This document shows positions 21,732 through 31,672 of a stretch of 64,000 nt of DNA, in pieces. The translations under genes and the position numbers were made by a program. Under the pieces are notes generated by a model. That model saw nothing but the letters and a program-made list of their open reading frames with translations, did not search any database and was not told where the DNA came from. How positions within the stretch are numbered: position 1 is the first letter of the stretch; every line of letters starts with the position of its first letter. Source of the stretch: Sipunculus nudus (taxonomy: Eukaryota; Annelida; Sipuncula; Golfingiida; Sipunculidae); assembly GCA_026874595.1 (NCBI GenBank), contig CM049316.1, positions 55,997,676 to 56,061,675 on the forward strand. Reading direction: 5' to 3'.

Positions 21732-22895
21732 TCACATGAAACAGGGTTTGATATCTTCTACCCGGTTTCTGCATGTTATACATGTCATATCCTCGTTCTC
21801 GCTGCACCTCAACGCACATGTGAAACAGCACCTTATGTGACCGCAGGGCAGAAATATCGTCTTCCGTTTGTTGTCCATACACACTACACAGACTTGTTCA
21901 TTGGGATCATCTGGAGTCACCGATACGTCGTTTTTCTTTTTCGCACATAGCATATCGCGCATGCGCCGCCACCGTTGACCAGAAGAAACCTGCCCATCCG
22001 CCCCGCTTAACGTTCCATTGAAAGGTTCGACCTCGTGACGGGTCGGTTGCTCGACCGTGTTCGTTGTTAGCGATCGTCCGACACGGCCAGCCTGCTTCGG
22101 GAAAGCGTGTGCGTTCAATGATTTCACCAGGATATCTCGCGGAACGGGCTGATCATACACCTTCAGCAATCCAATAAACCTGACCAAATTAGGGAGACCC
22201 CGCTGAGCGAGGATGTCCAACAAGGCTGTGCTTTTCGCATATTTGTGACACTTGCGGAGTATGGTTTCGGCATTGAACCTGCTGATGATGCCTTCTTCGA
22301 CCATCGCCTCCTGCAGCAGCGGGTCAACGTCCAGGCAATTAGCCAGCGCAACCCGGTCTGAATTGATAACACTGCGTATCGTAATAGCGGGACTGACAGA
22401 CATGTAAACGTCGAGTGGATGCAACCAGTCTGGCTGACGCGAAGAAACATGTACACCCGCGCTGCCGCATTTTCCAGTGTGGGGGTCGGCCTGACTGCTT
22501 GACGGTTTCCCGGCCGTGTTCCCAGTAAGGGTACCTCCGCCAGGGACACCCTGCTTCCCGAAAGCGCATGCGTTGAGTGATTCCACCAGGATATCCCGGG
22601 GCACGGGTTGATCATACTCCTCCAGCAAACCGATAAACCCGATGAAGTTTCGAAGATCGCGCTTCAGGAGGATGGCTATCAACTCGCTGGCTTTCCCACT
22701 CATAACAGGGCTGTTGTCTAAAAGTGCAGCGTGGCTCTTGCATATGATGCCTTCCTGGACCATGGCGTTCTGTAGCACAGTGTTGACGTCCAAGTAAATC
22801 AACAGCTTGATACGGTTTCCTTTGATCACGTTTGATATATTAATAGCGGGACGGACAGACAAGTAAACATCGACTGGATGTAGTGTACGTGACAT
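21732..22895 (-). CDS. CARD-CARD-RING protein (387 aa)
   Basis: Two CARD-like domains (about 5-108 and 157-262) are clear duplicates, each with HPxDVYxSVxPAI, a LDVxxxLQxAMVxEGII helix pair and YDQPVPRDILVxSLNA. They are joined by a Gly/Ser/Thr linker. The C-terminal 55 residues are a C3HC4 RING: CVVC, PCGHIRCCFTC, CITC. The two-CARD head recalls RIG-I or cIAP-like adaptors, but the RING makes it a probable ubiquitin ligase that targets a CARD protein. I chose the ATG at 22895; a longer frame starts with GTG. TATATATA occurs near 23046-23056. A poly(A) signal follows at 21491-21496. Confidence 0.85.
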   Translation of the reverse strand: MSRTLHPVDVYLSVRPAINISNVIKGNRIKLLIYLDVNTVLQNAMVQEGIICKSHAALLDNSPVMSGKASELIAILLKRDLRNFIGFIGLLEEYDQPVPRDILVESLNACAFGKQGVPGGGTLTGNTAGKPSSSQADPHTGKCGSAGVHVSSRQPDWLHPLDVYMSVSPAITIRSVINSDRVALANCLDVDPLLQEAMVEEGIISRFNAETILRKCHKYAKSTALLDILAQRGLPNLVRFIGLLKVYDQPVPRDILVKSLNAHAFPKQAGRVGRSLTTNTVEQPTRHEVEPFNGTLSGADGQVSSGQRWRRMRDMLCAKKKNDVSVTPDDPNEQVCVVCMDNKRKTIFLPCGHIRCCFTCALRCSENEDMTCITCRNRVEDIKPCFM

Positions 22896-23353
22896 CTCAA
22901 CACTTTCACATTTGGGTAGAGCTAACACCGAACAGAACTGCTGCTGGTACTGGTCTGCTGTAAGCTCATTAAGTTCTGCTTTATGTAGCTGCCAGACAAG
23001 TCATCTGATCGGCAGGAGTTCACTGTGCGCATGTCGAATATATGTATATATATACATGGGAGGGGCGTGTTTCAGACGTAGGTCCATCACTCACGGAATT
23101 GACGTTCAAATGATGTCCTTGAACAAACACGTGCATCCCTATTATCGTATTGCGTAAAAAGCAGGCCACATAATAGCTTGTTTTAGACTGTCTGATCATC
23201 CATTTACGTTTGGTACGTTTAGTAAACCAGTATTAATCATGACCATATGTACAGAAAAAAAAACCAAGACAAAAATGACAAACTTAACGCTGGTGCATCG
23301 CTGATACATAACAGCTACGATGTTAACCTCACGTGCCACCTGAACTCCAGTCT
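22896..23353. other. Intergenic stretch with a diverged copy of the 433-bp repeat start
   Basis: It holds the promoter region of the CARD-CARD-RING gene. At 23200-23330, CATTTACGTTTGGTACG, a TAGTAAAC element and CGCTGGTGCATCGCTGATAC match the start of the 433-bp repeats at 23.9 kb, so this is an older copy. Confidence 0.55.
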
Positions 23354-23701
23354 TTACTCCGTCTGTGCCGCATCATTACCTCTAGACACCGGTTCAGTCG
23401 ACAGATACGTTTCCTCTGTGGACTCACTGGTTGCGTCGCACTCACTGCAATCGAGACATCTGAAACATGTTTCACAGTACGGCCGATTTTTCAGGTAGAG
23501 GCCGTGTCTCATATCTGCAGGTAAACGCCGGTATAAATCCTTCATTGAATCATTCAGATATTTTAGTTCATCATACACATCCTTGCACCGAGACGGGTCA
23601 AACATAAAACCCCAACATCCGTACAGCATCATGTCCACCGTGTTGAAAAGTTCAATGAATTCCGTACGGTAAGATATTTCCGACCCGTCCGAGGTGGCCA
23701 T
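23354..23701 (-). CDS. Small Cys-rich acidic protein (115 aa)
   Basis: A short complete frame. Residues about 75-90 hold CETCFRCLDCSEC, a run of cysteines spaced two apart that could bind metal; an acidic Ser/Thr/Glu tail follows. The N-terminal half looks helical. No family recognised. A TATATATATA box lies about 55 bases upstream of the ATG. Its 3' end overlaps the older copy of the 433-bp repeat region. Confidence 0.55.
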   Translation of the reverse strand: MATSDGSEISYRTEFIELFNTVDMMLYGCWGFMFDPSRCKDVYDELKYLNDSMKDLYRRLPADMRHGLYLKNRPYCETCFRCLDCSECDATSESTEETYLSTEPVSRGNDAAQTE

Positions 23702-23939
23702 TACTCTTTATTCTTCTCTTCTGTCTTGGGATACTGGTCCAGTTTAAAGGAACGATATATATATATGCCCGCGATACGGATGGGGCACCGACGTATAGAA
23801 GGACTGTTCTACAGCGGCTTGACCACCTCAAGTGCGCGCGTGTCTGACGAACGAAACTGTGTCATTGAAACGTGACTTGTATCACTGAAATTGTAAAGCG
23901 CAATTAAAGGTCATATAAAACAGCATGTTTACACTGACG

Positions 23940-24805
23940 ACCCATTTACGTTTGGTACATCTGGTAAACAAGTATGATTCATAACCACATTATTACAGCA
24001 AAATATAGACGGCCTTGACGCTGGTGCTTAGCTGATACATGAAAACCAGGATGTTATCGCGTTCATGCTGCTGTGACTAACCGCTCAGGACATTGACCGA
24101 ATGCTTGCGGTCTGGTTTTTCCGATGTTTGCGCAGTTGTTTTGACACATTTGTCCTTGAGTCACAGTCTGGGCGACATGTCTTATCTCCTGTAAAAAGTT
24201 GTTTGCGCAGACGTACATTGACACGGTATGACGTGATTTCTCTAGAAAAGGAAGTGAAAACAAAACTTGCACCGGGTGCACTGCTGATTCGTACATCTGA
24301 ATCGTGGAAACTATATATAAAAAATTGTTATTCCCATGTTTCGGCCGTGACTCATTTACCGACAGGACGTTGACCCAGTTACGTTTGGTACGTCTGGTAA
24401 ACAGGTATGATTCATAACCACATGACTACAGTAAAAAATAGACGGCCTTGACGCTGGTGCTTAGCTGGTACATAAAAACCAGGATGTTATCGCGTTCATG
24501 CTGCTGTGACTAACCGCTCAGGACATTGACCGAATGCTTGCGGTCTGGTTTTTCCGATGTTTGCGCAGTTGTTTTGACACATTTGTCCTTGAGTCACAGT
24601 CTGGGCGACATGTCTTATCTCCTGTAAAAAGTTGTTTGCGCAGACGTACATTGACACGGTATGACGTGATTTCTCTAGAAAAGGAAGTGAAAACAAAACT
24701 TGCACCGGGTGCACTGCTGATTCGTACATCTGATTCGTGGAAACTATATATAAAATATTGTTATTCCCATGTTTCGGCCGTGACTCATTTACCGACAGGA
24801 CGTTG
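23940..24805. repeat. 433-bp direct repeat, two copies, with a partial third
   Basis: 23940-24372 and 24373-24805 are nearly identical. A diverged partial copy runs on to about 24930 (shared TTTTGACACGTTTGTCCTTGAG and GTAAAAAGTTGTTT), and an older one lies near 23200-23330. Each unit contains ATGACGTGATTTC and TATATAAAA-like elements. The array runs straight into the promoter of the 794-aa gene, so it may be an enhancer. Minus-strand frames of 77 and 141 codons through the repeats look like by-products. Confidence 0.85.
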
Positions 24806-24963
24806 AACCGGATGTTTTCGTGTGGGTTTTCCATAGCTTTTAACGATTTTGTTTTGACACGTTTGTCCTTGAGTGAAAGTATCGCGGTTATCAGATATAT
24901 GTAAAAAGTTGTTTTGTTCATGTTGGAATTTCCACAGTATTACGTAATGTCTGGGTTACTGGC

Positions 24964-24970
24964 TATAAAA
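24964..24970 (+). promoter_or_regulatory. TATA box of the 794-aa gene
   Basis: TATAAAA about 110 bases upstream of the ATG, just after the repeat array. It is followed by GCTCAGCAGTACC, a reasonable initiation region. Confidence 0.65.
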
Positions 24971-25079
24971 GCTCAGCAGTACCAAACATTCAGCAGAACC
25001 TGCCACGCACTGCTACCAGCCGGTTGAAACTGCTGCTGCTGTTGCTATTCTCTACATTACAAAAGCAGTCTTCAGCGAC

Positions 25080-27464
25080 ATGGGCTCTCGTTCGAAAACG
25101 GCAGATATGTCCGCTCGTTCAACGAAGAGAAACTCGCAACCATTGGCGAACTACAGTGGTGGTGATGTGTTCGCGCCGCTTCTATCAGGCGTAGAATGCA
25201 AAGAGAAAAGCCGGATCTCTACAATGACGGCGCCTCTGATGAACGACAACATACTCACCGTGCGCAGCATTGGACTGACGGTGAGGAAATGTTCCGACAA
25301 GGGTAATCCGGTGAACAGGCGTATCACGCCCGAGTTATTCGACGACTGTTGCGATCTGGCCTGGCTGCGCACGCTCATCTATTACGGGGAGCTGTTGGGA
25401 GCGAGCCTGGACGACTGGAGCCGGTTGTACATGTTCTTCATATGCGACCTCGCCCTGTGTCAATCGGACAAGTCCCTGCCCGCGTTTCCATGCTTTATGA
25501 AGAACACGGCGGACATGTTCCTGCGTTTCCGATACAATCACTTCCCCTACCTGATGACCGACAACGAGGAGCTGTTTCCGGATTTCCACCGATCCCAATC
25601 CATCTCAAAGCTCTTCGGTTTGGAGTATTTCGTCACGGTGCTCACCACAGAGGAACGGCACCTTTCTCTGGCTGAAAATTTCCGCCGGACATTGCGTGGA
25701 GATGATCACATTTTGAGCGAGGCCGACGCAGACGAAAGCAAGCTTCTGTGCAATGCGATCGGCGAAGCCATCCGCTGCGTGACAGACAGACTCATAAACA
25801 GGGAGCAAAAGGGCAACGATTTGATCCCGCTGCAAGAGGACATCAACCGCGTGGCAAAGGAACTGTGCCGCTCAACAGTTTTCGCACACGAGCAGGCCTT
25901 GCATGACCTGTATGTGCGTGTACATTCTTGCCTCAAGAAAATGGAGAAAGCAGCCAAAAGCCCTCCCACATACGGCCTGTACACCGGTAAATCGCGCGAA
26001 CGGTGTGTCCTGAAAAGCTCGAAGAAAGGGGCGATACCGTTTACGCTGGTGCCGTATGGCCTGCAAGACGATGCGGGTACGTTTGATCAGGGAGCAACAA
26101 CAGCCAGTGTCACGGATGATACCGCCGACCCCGTTTCCTCTGAACCGTCTGCAGCTGTCGATGCCGCCACCCTGAACGTACAAGCTGAACAGTGGGTGAA
26201 AGAAAATGCCGGTCATACGACAGTTGACGTCCAGGATCAACAGGGGAGTCCCGACGGTGCGACAACAGGAAGAACTCACGCCGAGCTCGGGAAGCGGAAA
26301 CGCGGTCCGTGTCACGCTGCTGACGGTCAACCAAGGTTCAGCGCCCCGAGGAAGCGCATACGCATCGATGATACGCCATTTTCACCCATAGGCGGCGGCG
26401 ACTGCGCAACGCTGTACCCTCCTATTGACAGCTCGCCACAATCGTCCGGCACAGACGCTGACAGGCCGACCGCACACGGGGCGACGAATGGCTCAAACCT
26501 GATCCTGAATTACGAAGGGAATGCGACACACTCCACGTCACAGGAGGAGGAAACGACCCTCAAAGCGCCTACGGTAAACGGGCGCCGACCCGCCATACCA
26601 GACCCCTACGAAATATCTCTTAATACACCCGCAATGCCGGCCTTGTTGAACATAGATACACAAGACCTGGTATTGCCAGACGAGGTGCGTGACGAAGACG
26701 AGGACGGAAGTGTCCGTTTGCACCTCAATCAATCGGGCCCGGCGCAAGAGGGAGATGCGGGTAACGCTTTGGAGAATGAGGTGTCTATCGCCCGCTCAGC
26801 AACAAGTCAACGAGACAAAAGCGCGCCACCGTCTGCAGTGGTTGGTGAGCATGAAAGTCCTTATTCTGATATATCAGACGACGAAATGGACAATACCGGG
26901 TTACCTGTGGGGGGGACACAACAACATATGGGTACACATTACGATCACATGCACAATGCAGGGACGGACTTGGGACACAGCACTCATTCACCCTTCACGG
27001 GACAATTCATGCCGTCTCCCGGCGTGGTCAAAGCCAATGCGCCCGTTTACGCCTGTGCAGGGCAACGGCCGATTGCTGGCGTCACAGTCAATGCGCACTT
27101 GTATGACGGGACGGGACTGCAGCAGCAAGGTACGTCCGTTGCAAGCGACCCAAACCCGATGAACATTCTGTACACCGTCGCCCAGCAACTGTCAACATGT
27201 GACGTGAATACACAGAATTATATATACACTCCAGCTGCACCTATCGTCGCAACGCCAAACAATGCAACTGCGCATAACTACGCCTCAAACACGGCCGCCA
27301 TGGATACGCAGGAACTTTGGAATGTGACGAACACGATGACGGACAAGCTGCACAGGGCCATCAGCAGCTTTCAACAGTCGATGGCCATGCTGGAAGACGT
27401 CAAACAGAACTTTCAACAGTTGCAGCAACAAGTACTCCTAGTTTTCCCACGGGGATCAGCATAA
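25080..27464 (+). CDS. Large, probably nuclear protein with a disordered acidic C-terminal half (794 aa)
   Basis: Residues about 55-310 look folded, mostly helical, with several Cys and Trp. From about 320 on the protein is low in complexity, rich in Asp, Glu, Ser, Thr, Pro and Gln. Two basic clusters near 400-425 (GKRKRG and PRKRIRI) are likely nuclear localisation signals. The last 70 residues are Gln/Met-rich and could form a coiled coil (SFQQSMAMLEDVKQNFQQLQQQV). No family is recognised. The upstream repeat array and strong TATA box suggest a heavily regulated, perhaps immediate-early gene. A viral transactivator is my best guess; a tegument-type protein is the alternative. Confidence 0.75.
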   Translation: MGSRSKTADMSARSTKRNSQPLANYSGGDVFAPLLSGVECKEKSRISTMTAPLMNDNILTVRSIGLTVRKCSDKGNPVNRRITPELFDDCCDLAWLRTLIYYGELLGASLDDWSRLYMFFICDLALCQSDKSLPAFPCFMKNTADMFLRFRYNHFPYLMTDNEELFPDFHRSQSISKLFGLEYFVTVLTTEERHLSLAENFRRTLRGDDHILSEADADESKLLCNAIGEAIRCVTDRLINREQKGNDLIPLQEDINRVAKELCRSTVFAHEQALHDLYVRVHSCLKKMEKAAKSPPTYGLYTGKSRERCVLKSSKKGAIPFTLVPYGLQDDAGTFDQGATTASVTDDTADPVSSEPSAAVDAATLNVQAEQWVKENAGHTTVDVQDQQGSPDGATTGRTHAELGKRKRGPCHAADGQPRFSAPRKRIRIDDTPFSPIGGGDCATLYPPIDSSPQSSGTDADRPTAHGATNGSNLILNYEGNATHSTSQEEETTLKAPTVNGRRPAIPDPYEISLNTPAMPALLNIDTQDLVLPDEVRDEDEDGSVRLHLNQSGPAQEGDAGNALENEVSIARSATSQRDKSAPPSAVVGEHESPYSDISDDEMDNTGLPVGGTQQHMGTHYDHMHNAGTDLGHSTHSPFTGQFMPSPGVVKANAPVYACAGQRPIAGVTVNAHLYDGTGLQQQGTSVASDPNPMNILYTVAQQLSTCDVNTQNYIYTPAAPIVATPNNATAHNYASNTAAMDTQELWNVTNTMTDKLHRAISSFQQSMAMLEDVKQNFQQLQQQVLLVFPRGSA

Positions 27465-28171
27465 ACTGATACTTTCCACGTAAAACGTAATGTGGTTCTG
27501 TGTCATTGTGACAAAGCGAGCCAACACGAAACTCAAAATGCTTGACTGTTTATTGTGTATGGAGATGTAAATATATGCTAAAGGTTATGTTTAGAGTTGA
27601 TTACTGTTGATCATGTGAAATGTCAAAATGAAATGTCAAAATGAAATGTCAAAATGAAATGTCAAAATGAAATGTTAAATGAAATGTCAAAATGGAATTT
27701 CAAAATGAAATCTTAACATGATATGTCTAACTGTGTATGTTTCAAAACAGCGATCACGGATGATATATATATTATTATACGGCTTAACCATATATGCTTG
27801 TCTCATACGTCACCTGACGTTATGCTAAAAGATGATTACTGTTGATAATGTCAAATGTAAATGAAATGTCAAAATGAAATGTCAAAATTAAATGTTAACA
27901 TGAAATGTCTAACTGTGTATGTTTCAAAACAGCGATAACGGATGATATATATATTATTATACGGCTTAACAATAGATACTAGTCTCAAACGTACGTCTTG
28001 TTGTTTTCTGAAAAGGACATTGTATGACAGCGTCTGTATGGTATGTGATATAACGTAAAAAACCACTATTGATCAGAGTTTGGGATTGTGGATACTTAAT
28101 ACATAATATTAAATAAATATGGCTTTATATTTTCGGTACGCCCATTTTACATGCCATCATTAAAAATGTCA

Positions 28172-28206
<35 letters not shown>

Positions 28207-28344
28207 TGATAGACTCCATGCTATCGAAATATATTTCACGATCCACCAAGATGCCAGCATTCAGTCATTCTAAGTCTGACTCAGATATTAAATCAGTTAC
28301 ACATATCTCCTCTGTGGACATGGTTAAAATAGTTCCGGTAACAT
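27465..28344. other. Intergenic repeats downstream of the 794-aa gene
   Basis: About 880 bases, AT-rich, with a 13-bp minisatellite, a ~182-bp duplication and a long TA run at about 28173-28199. No gene is seen. Confidence 0.6.
27615..27972. repeat. 13-bp minisatellite inside a ~182-bp duplication
   Basis: GTCAAAATGAAAT recurs at 13-base spacing from 27622 (about seven imperfect copies). A larger block that begins ATGTCTAACTGTGTATG at 27723 recurs at 27905 with GATGATATATATATTATTA at its end. Confidence 0.8.
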
Positions 28345-28559
28345 ACGATAGGGGGCGCTGCCTCATACAGCACTGGTCAACACAACAAAATAGCCCTTTG
28401 CCGGACAACGGTCTACATGACATTTACGAAATACCTGCTAAAATTTTAGGAAAAATATGCCTCCAACGTTCCACGAGTAACATTTACGATATCTTCGCCA
28501 GATTTCGCGTGCATCTTGCACAAACGATAATTCTGCCACACACCAAAGATTTAAATGTG
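28345..28559 (-). repeat. Outer repeat, left copy, inverted
   Basis: Read on the minus strand, this matches the 279-bp repeats at 31673-32230 with moderate divergence: AAATCTTTGGTGTG, TGTGCAAGATG, GTAGACCGTTGTCCGGCAAA. It therefore forms the outer arm of the inverted structure. The 126-codon frame across it is not convincing. Confidence 0.75.
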
Positions 28560-28788
28560 TCCCAGACGGCTCCCCTGTGTCTGTGACGTCACACTTTCCA
28601 TCAGCCAATCAAATCAAGGAACAGTACCTATTCATGATAACATAAGAAACTCACGTACACAAAGCATGTAGTCCCTGTGGCGCAATGGTTAGCGCGTCCG
28701 GCTGTTAATCGGAAGGTTGGTGGTTCGAGCCCACCCAGGGACGTTATACCTCTATGGGCGCTTTTGGCTCCCAGACGGCTCCCCTGTG
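28560..28788 (+). other. 209-bp segment bounded by an identical 20-bp direct repeat and carrying the tRNA gene
   Basis: TCCCAGACGGCTCCCCTGTG occurs at 28560-28579 and again at 28769-28788, and once inverted at 31577-31596. Between the first two lies the tRNA-Asn gene. The right arm of the palindrome has no tRNA at the mirrored place, so the left arm looks as if a segment was inserted or a recombination joined it there. Confidence 0.6.
28671..28743 (+). tRNA. tRNA-Asn (anticodon GTT)
   Basis: A complete 73-base cloverleaf. The acceptor stem is GTCCCTG (28671-28677) paired with CAGGGAC (28736-28742), with G as discriminator. The D arm is GCGCAATGGTTAGCGC. The anticodon stem is TCCGG/TCGGA with one G-T pair and the loop CTGTTAA, and the T arm is GGTGG TTCGAGC CCACC. 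Internal A and B boxes (TGGCGCAATGG, GGTTCGAGC) are intact, so RNA polymerase III should transcribe it. It looks like a eukaryotic cytosolic tRNA-Asn. The first T4 terminator is at 28762-28765, already inside the palindrome arm. No CCA is encoded and there is no intron. Confidence 0.93.
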
Positions 28789-29329
28789 GGGGAGGGGGGG
28801 ACTTGAGGGGGGGAGGGGGCGGCCCCTCCCTCTGCCTTATGTCAAGAAGTAGTAGAGTTGTGGGCTTGTGGCCACCAGGGGTCGGTTGTGTGGTTCAAGT
28901 CAGAAGTAGACCAGTTGTAGGTTTGGGGATCGCCGGCAGGGGGGGGGGGGGGAAGAAGAGTCGGTAGGATGTGAAAGGTCGGTCTGGGTCGTCGAGGTTA
29001 GAGATGAAAGGTCAGTAGGGTTTACCGGGGGGGGGGGGGACCAGGGGAGTTCTGGGTGGGATCGCCTGGCGGGGGGGAACAGGGGAGTTCTGGGTAGGAT
29101 CGCCCGGCGGGGGGGAACAGGGGAGTCCTGGTTGGGATCGGAGACCCATGTGAATGGTTAAAGAGTGTTCATCGGATATCATCGGTACTGGAAAAGCCAC
29201 AGGTGTGCAACGCATGTCAAAGCACTAGGGGATCGTTCAGATCCCGACAGAGGGTCTCCACTGGGGCCGAGGCCCCTATAGAAATTTCTCCACAGGGCTC
29301 GTGGTGGGGGCTTCGCCCCCGGGAAGAAT

Positions 29330-29975
29330 ACTTTATGTGGGATCGATCCCTACAAAGAATATACACAGGGGGCGAGGCCCCCATAAGGAATTACATGGAA
29401 GGCCCGTGGTGGGGGCCTCGCCCCCGGGAATAATACTTTATGGGGGATCGATCCCTAAAAAGAATATACCCCGGGGGCGAGGCCCCCATAAGGAAATATA
29501 TGGAAGGCCCGTGGTGGGGGCCTCGCCCCCAGGTGATAATACTTTATGTGGGATCGATCCCTAAAAAGAATATACACAGGGGGCGAGGCCCCCATAAGGA
29601 ATTACATGGAGGGCCCGTGGTGGGGGCCTCGCCCCCGGGAATAATATTTTATGGGGGATCGATCCCTAAAAAGAATATACACAGGGGGCGAGGCCCCCAT
29701 AAGGAATTACATGGAAGGCCCGTGGTGGGGGCCTCGCCCCCAGGGGAAAATACTTTATGTGGGATCGATCCCTAAAAAGAATATACACAGGGGGCGAGGC
29801 CCCCATAAGGAATAACATGGAAGGCCCGTGGTGGGGGCCTCGCCCCCAGGGGAAAATACTTTATGTGGGATCGATCCCTAAAAAGAATATACCCCGGGGG
29901 CGAGGCCCCCATAAGGAAATATATGGAAGGATCGTGATGGGGGCCTCGCCCCCGGGAGAATACTGTATGGGGATC
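29330..29975 (+). repeat. ~106-bp tandem hairpin units, left array (6 units)
   Basis: GGATCGATCC marks each unit at 29340, 29445, 29551, 29656, 29762 and 29868. Each unit has GGGGGCGAGGCCCCC and, about 45 bases on, its exact complement GGGGGCCTCGCCCCC, so each can form a GC-rich stem-loop. Unit length is not a multiple of three, so frames rotate through it. Confidence 0.9.
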
Positions 29976-30029
29976 GGGGCGCCGAAGGCGCCAATACACA
30001 GATGTATGTATGGAGGGCGCCTTCGGCGC

Positions 30030-31020
30030 CTCGATCCCTAAAATGAATATTCCCGGGGGGCGAGGCCCCCACCACGGGCCCTCCATCTAAATCCTTATGG
30101 GGGCCTCGCCCCCAGTATATATTCTTTTTAGGGATCGATCCCACATAAATTATTATCCCCTGGGGGCGAGGCCCCCACCACGTGCCTTCCATGTATTTCC
30201 TTATGGGGGCCTCGCCCCCTGTGTATATTCTTTTTAGGGATCGATCCCACATAAAGTATTATCCCCTGGGGGCGAGGCCCCCACCACGTGCCTTCCATGT
30301 AATTCCTGATGGGGGCTTCGCCCCCTGGGTATATTCTTTGTAGGGATCGATCCCACATAAAGTATTTTCCCCTGGGGGCGAGGCCCCCACCACGGGCCTT
30401 CCATGTAATTCCTTATGGGGGCCTCGCCCCCTGGGTATATTCTTTGTAGGGATCGATCCCACATAAAGTATTTTCCCCTGGGGGCGAGGCCCCCACCACG
30501 GGCCTTCCATGTAATTCCTGATGGGGGCCTCGCCCCCTGGGTATATTCTTTGTAGGGATCGATCCCACATAAAGTATTTTCCCCTGGGGGCGAGGCCCCC
30601 ACCACGTGCCTTCCATGTATTTCCTTATGGGGGCCTCGCCCCCAGTGTATATTCTTTGTAGGGATCGATCCCACATAAAGTATTATCCCCTGGGGGCGAG
30701 GCCCCCACCACGTGCCTTCCATGTAATTCCTGATGGGGGCTTCGCCCCCGGGTATATTCTTTTTAGGGATCGATCCCCCATAAAGTATAATCCCCTGGGG
30801 GCGAGGCCCCCACCACGGGCCCTCCATGTTATTCCTTATGGGGGCCTCGCCCCCTGTGTGTATTCTTTTTAGGGATCGATCCCCCATAAAGTATAATCCC
30901 CTGGGGGCGAGGCCCCCACCACGGGCCCTCCATGTAATTCCTTATGGGGGCCTCGCCCCCTGTGTGTATTCTTTTTAGGGATCGATCCCCCATAAAGTAT
31001 TATCCCCTGGGGGCGAGGCC
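30030..31020 (-). repeat. ~106-bp tandem hairpin units, right array (9 units)
   Basis: The same units in the opposite orientation, with GGATCGATCC at 30132, 30238, 30344, 30450, 30556, 30662, 30767, 30872 and 30978. The array is longer than the left one by three units, which fits unequal exchange or slippage within an old palindrome. Confidence 0.9.
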
Positions 31021-31672
31021 CCCACCACGACCCCTGTGGAGAAACCTCTATAGGGGCCTCGGCCCCAGGGGAGATTCTGTGGTGATCGGAACGATCCCAT
31101 TGTGCTTTGACGTGCGTTGCACACCGTTGGCTTTCCCAGTACCGATGATACCCGACGATCACTCCTTAACCATTCACATCCGTATACGAACCCACCTAGG
31201 ACTCCCCTGTTCCCCCCCCTTGTGACCCCTGTTGACCTTTCACCTCCGACCCGATCCCACTCACAACTCCCCTGTTCCCCCCCCCAGGCGACCCCTGCTG
31301 ACCTTTCCCCTTCGACCCGATCCCATCCAGAACTCCCCTGTTCTCCCCCCCCCCTGGCGACCCCTGTTGACCTTTCACATCCGACCTCGACGACCCCAAC
31401 CGACCTTTCACATCTTACCGACCCTTATTCACCTCCTGCCGGTGATCCCCAAACCTACAACCGGTCTAGTTCTGACTTGAACCACACAACCGGCCACAGA
31501 CCCACAACTCTACTACTTCTTGACATAAGGCAGAGGGAGGGGCCGCCCCCTCCCCCCCTCAAGTCCCCCCCTCCCCCACAGGGGAGCCGTCTGGGACCCA
31601 AAAGCGCCCCAGAGAGCGCTCTCAACTGATAGTATAATAGACTCGGCCTGCTTATATAGTAGGGTTGTGGAC

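Larger units (their letters stand above)
28756..31609. repeat. Large inverted repeat (imperfect palindrome), centre near 30.0 kb
   Basis: The left arm begins GGGCGCTTTTGG, then the 20-bp motif and poly-G blocks; the right arm ends with their reverse complement at 31609. In between, each arm has matching unique parts, e.g. AAGCCACAGGTGTGCAACGCATGTCAAAGCAC at about 29190 against its complement at about 31100. The centre has GGCGCCGAAGGCGCC-type palindromes at 29980-30030. The left arm has 6 and the right arm 9 of the ~106-bp units, so the arms are unequal, and they differ by many substitutions. Candidate roles are a replication origin, a segment junction or a mobile foldback element. Confidence 0.85.

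Noticed and set aside
24063-24921. Minus-strand frames of 77 and 141 codons in the 433-bp repeats
   Set aside because: Their shared part exists only because the DNA repeats, and the opposite strand has equal frames. Upstream-regulatory sequence is more likely.
28206-28586. 126-codon frame over the outer inverted repeat
   Set aside because: Falls on repeat sequence whose other copies do not keep the frame.
29203-30887. Long open frames of 76-217 codons across the 106-bp arrays, repeating WDRSL, GGEAP and WWGPRP
   Set aside because: The unit length is not a multiple of three, frames rotate, all six frames are open for stretches, and the content only mirrors GC-rich hairpins. Not genes.
29330-31020. 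CRISPR array
   Set aside because: Units are whole tandem copies without unique spacers, in two opposing orientations, in a eukaryotic setting.
31117-31629. 170-codon proline-rich frame at the right end of the palindrome
   Set aside because: Low complexity from poly-C blocks, lying in the inverted-repeat arm, with an equally open partner frame; no domain.
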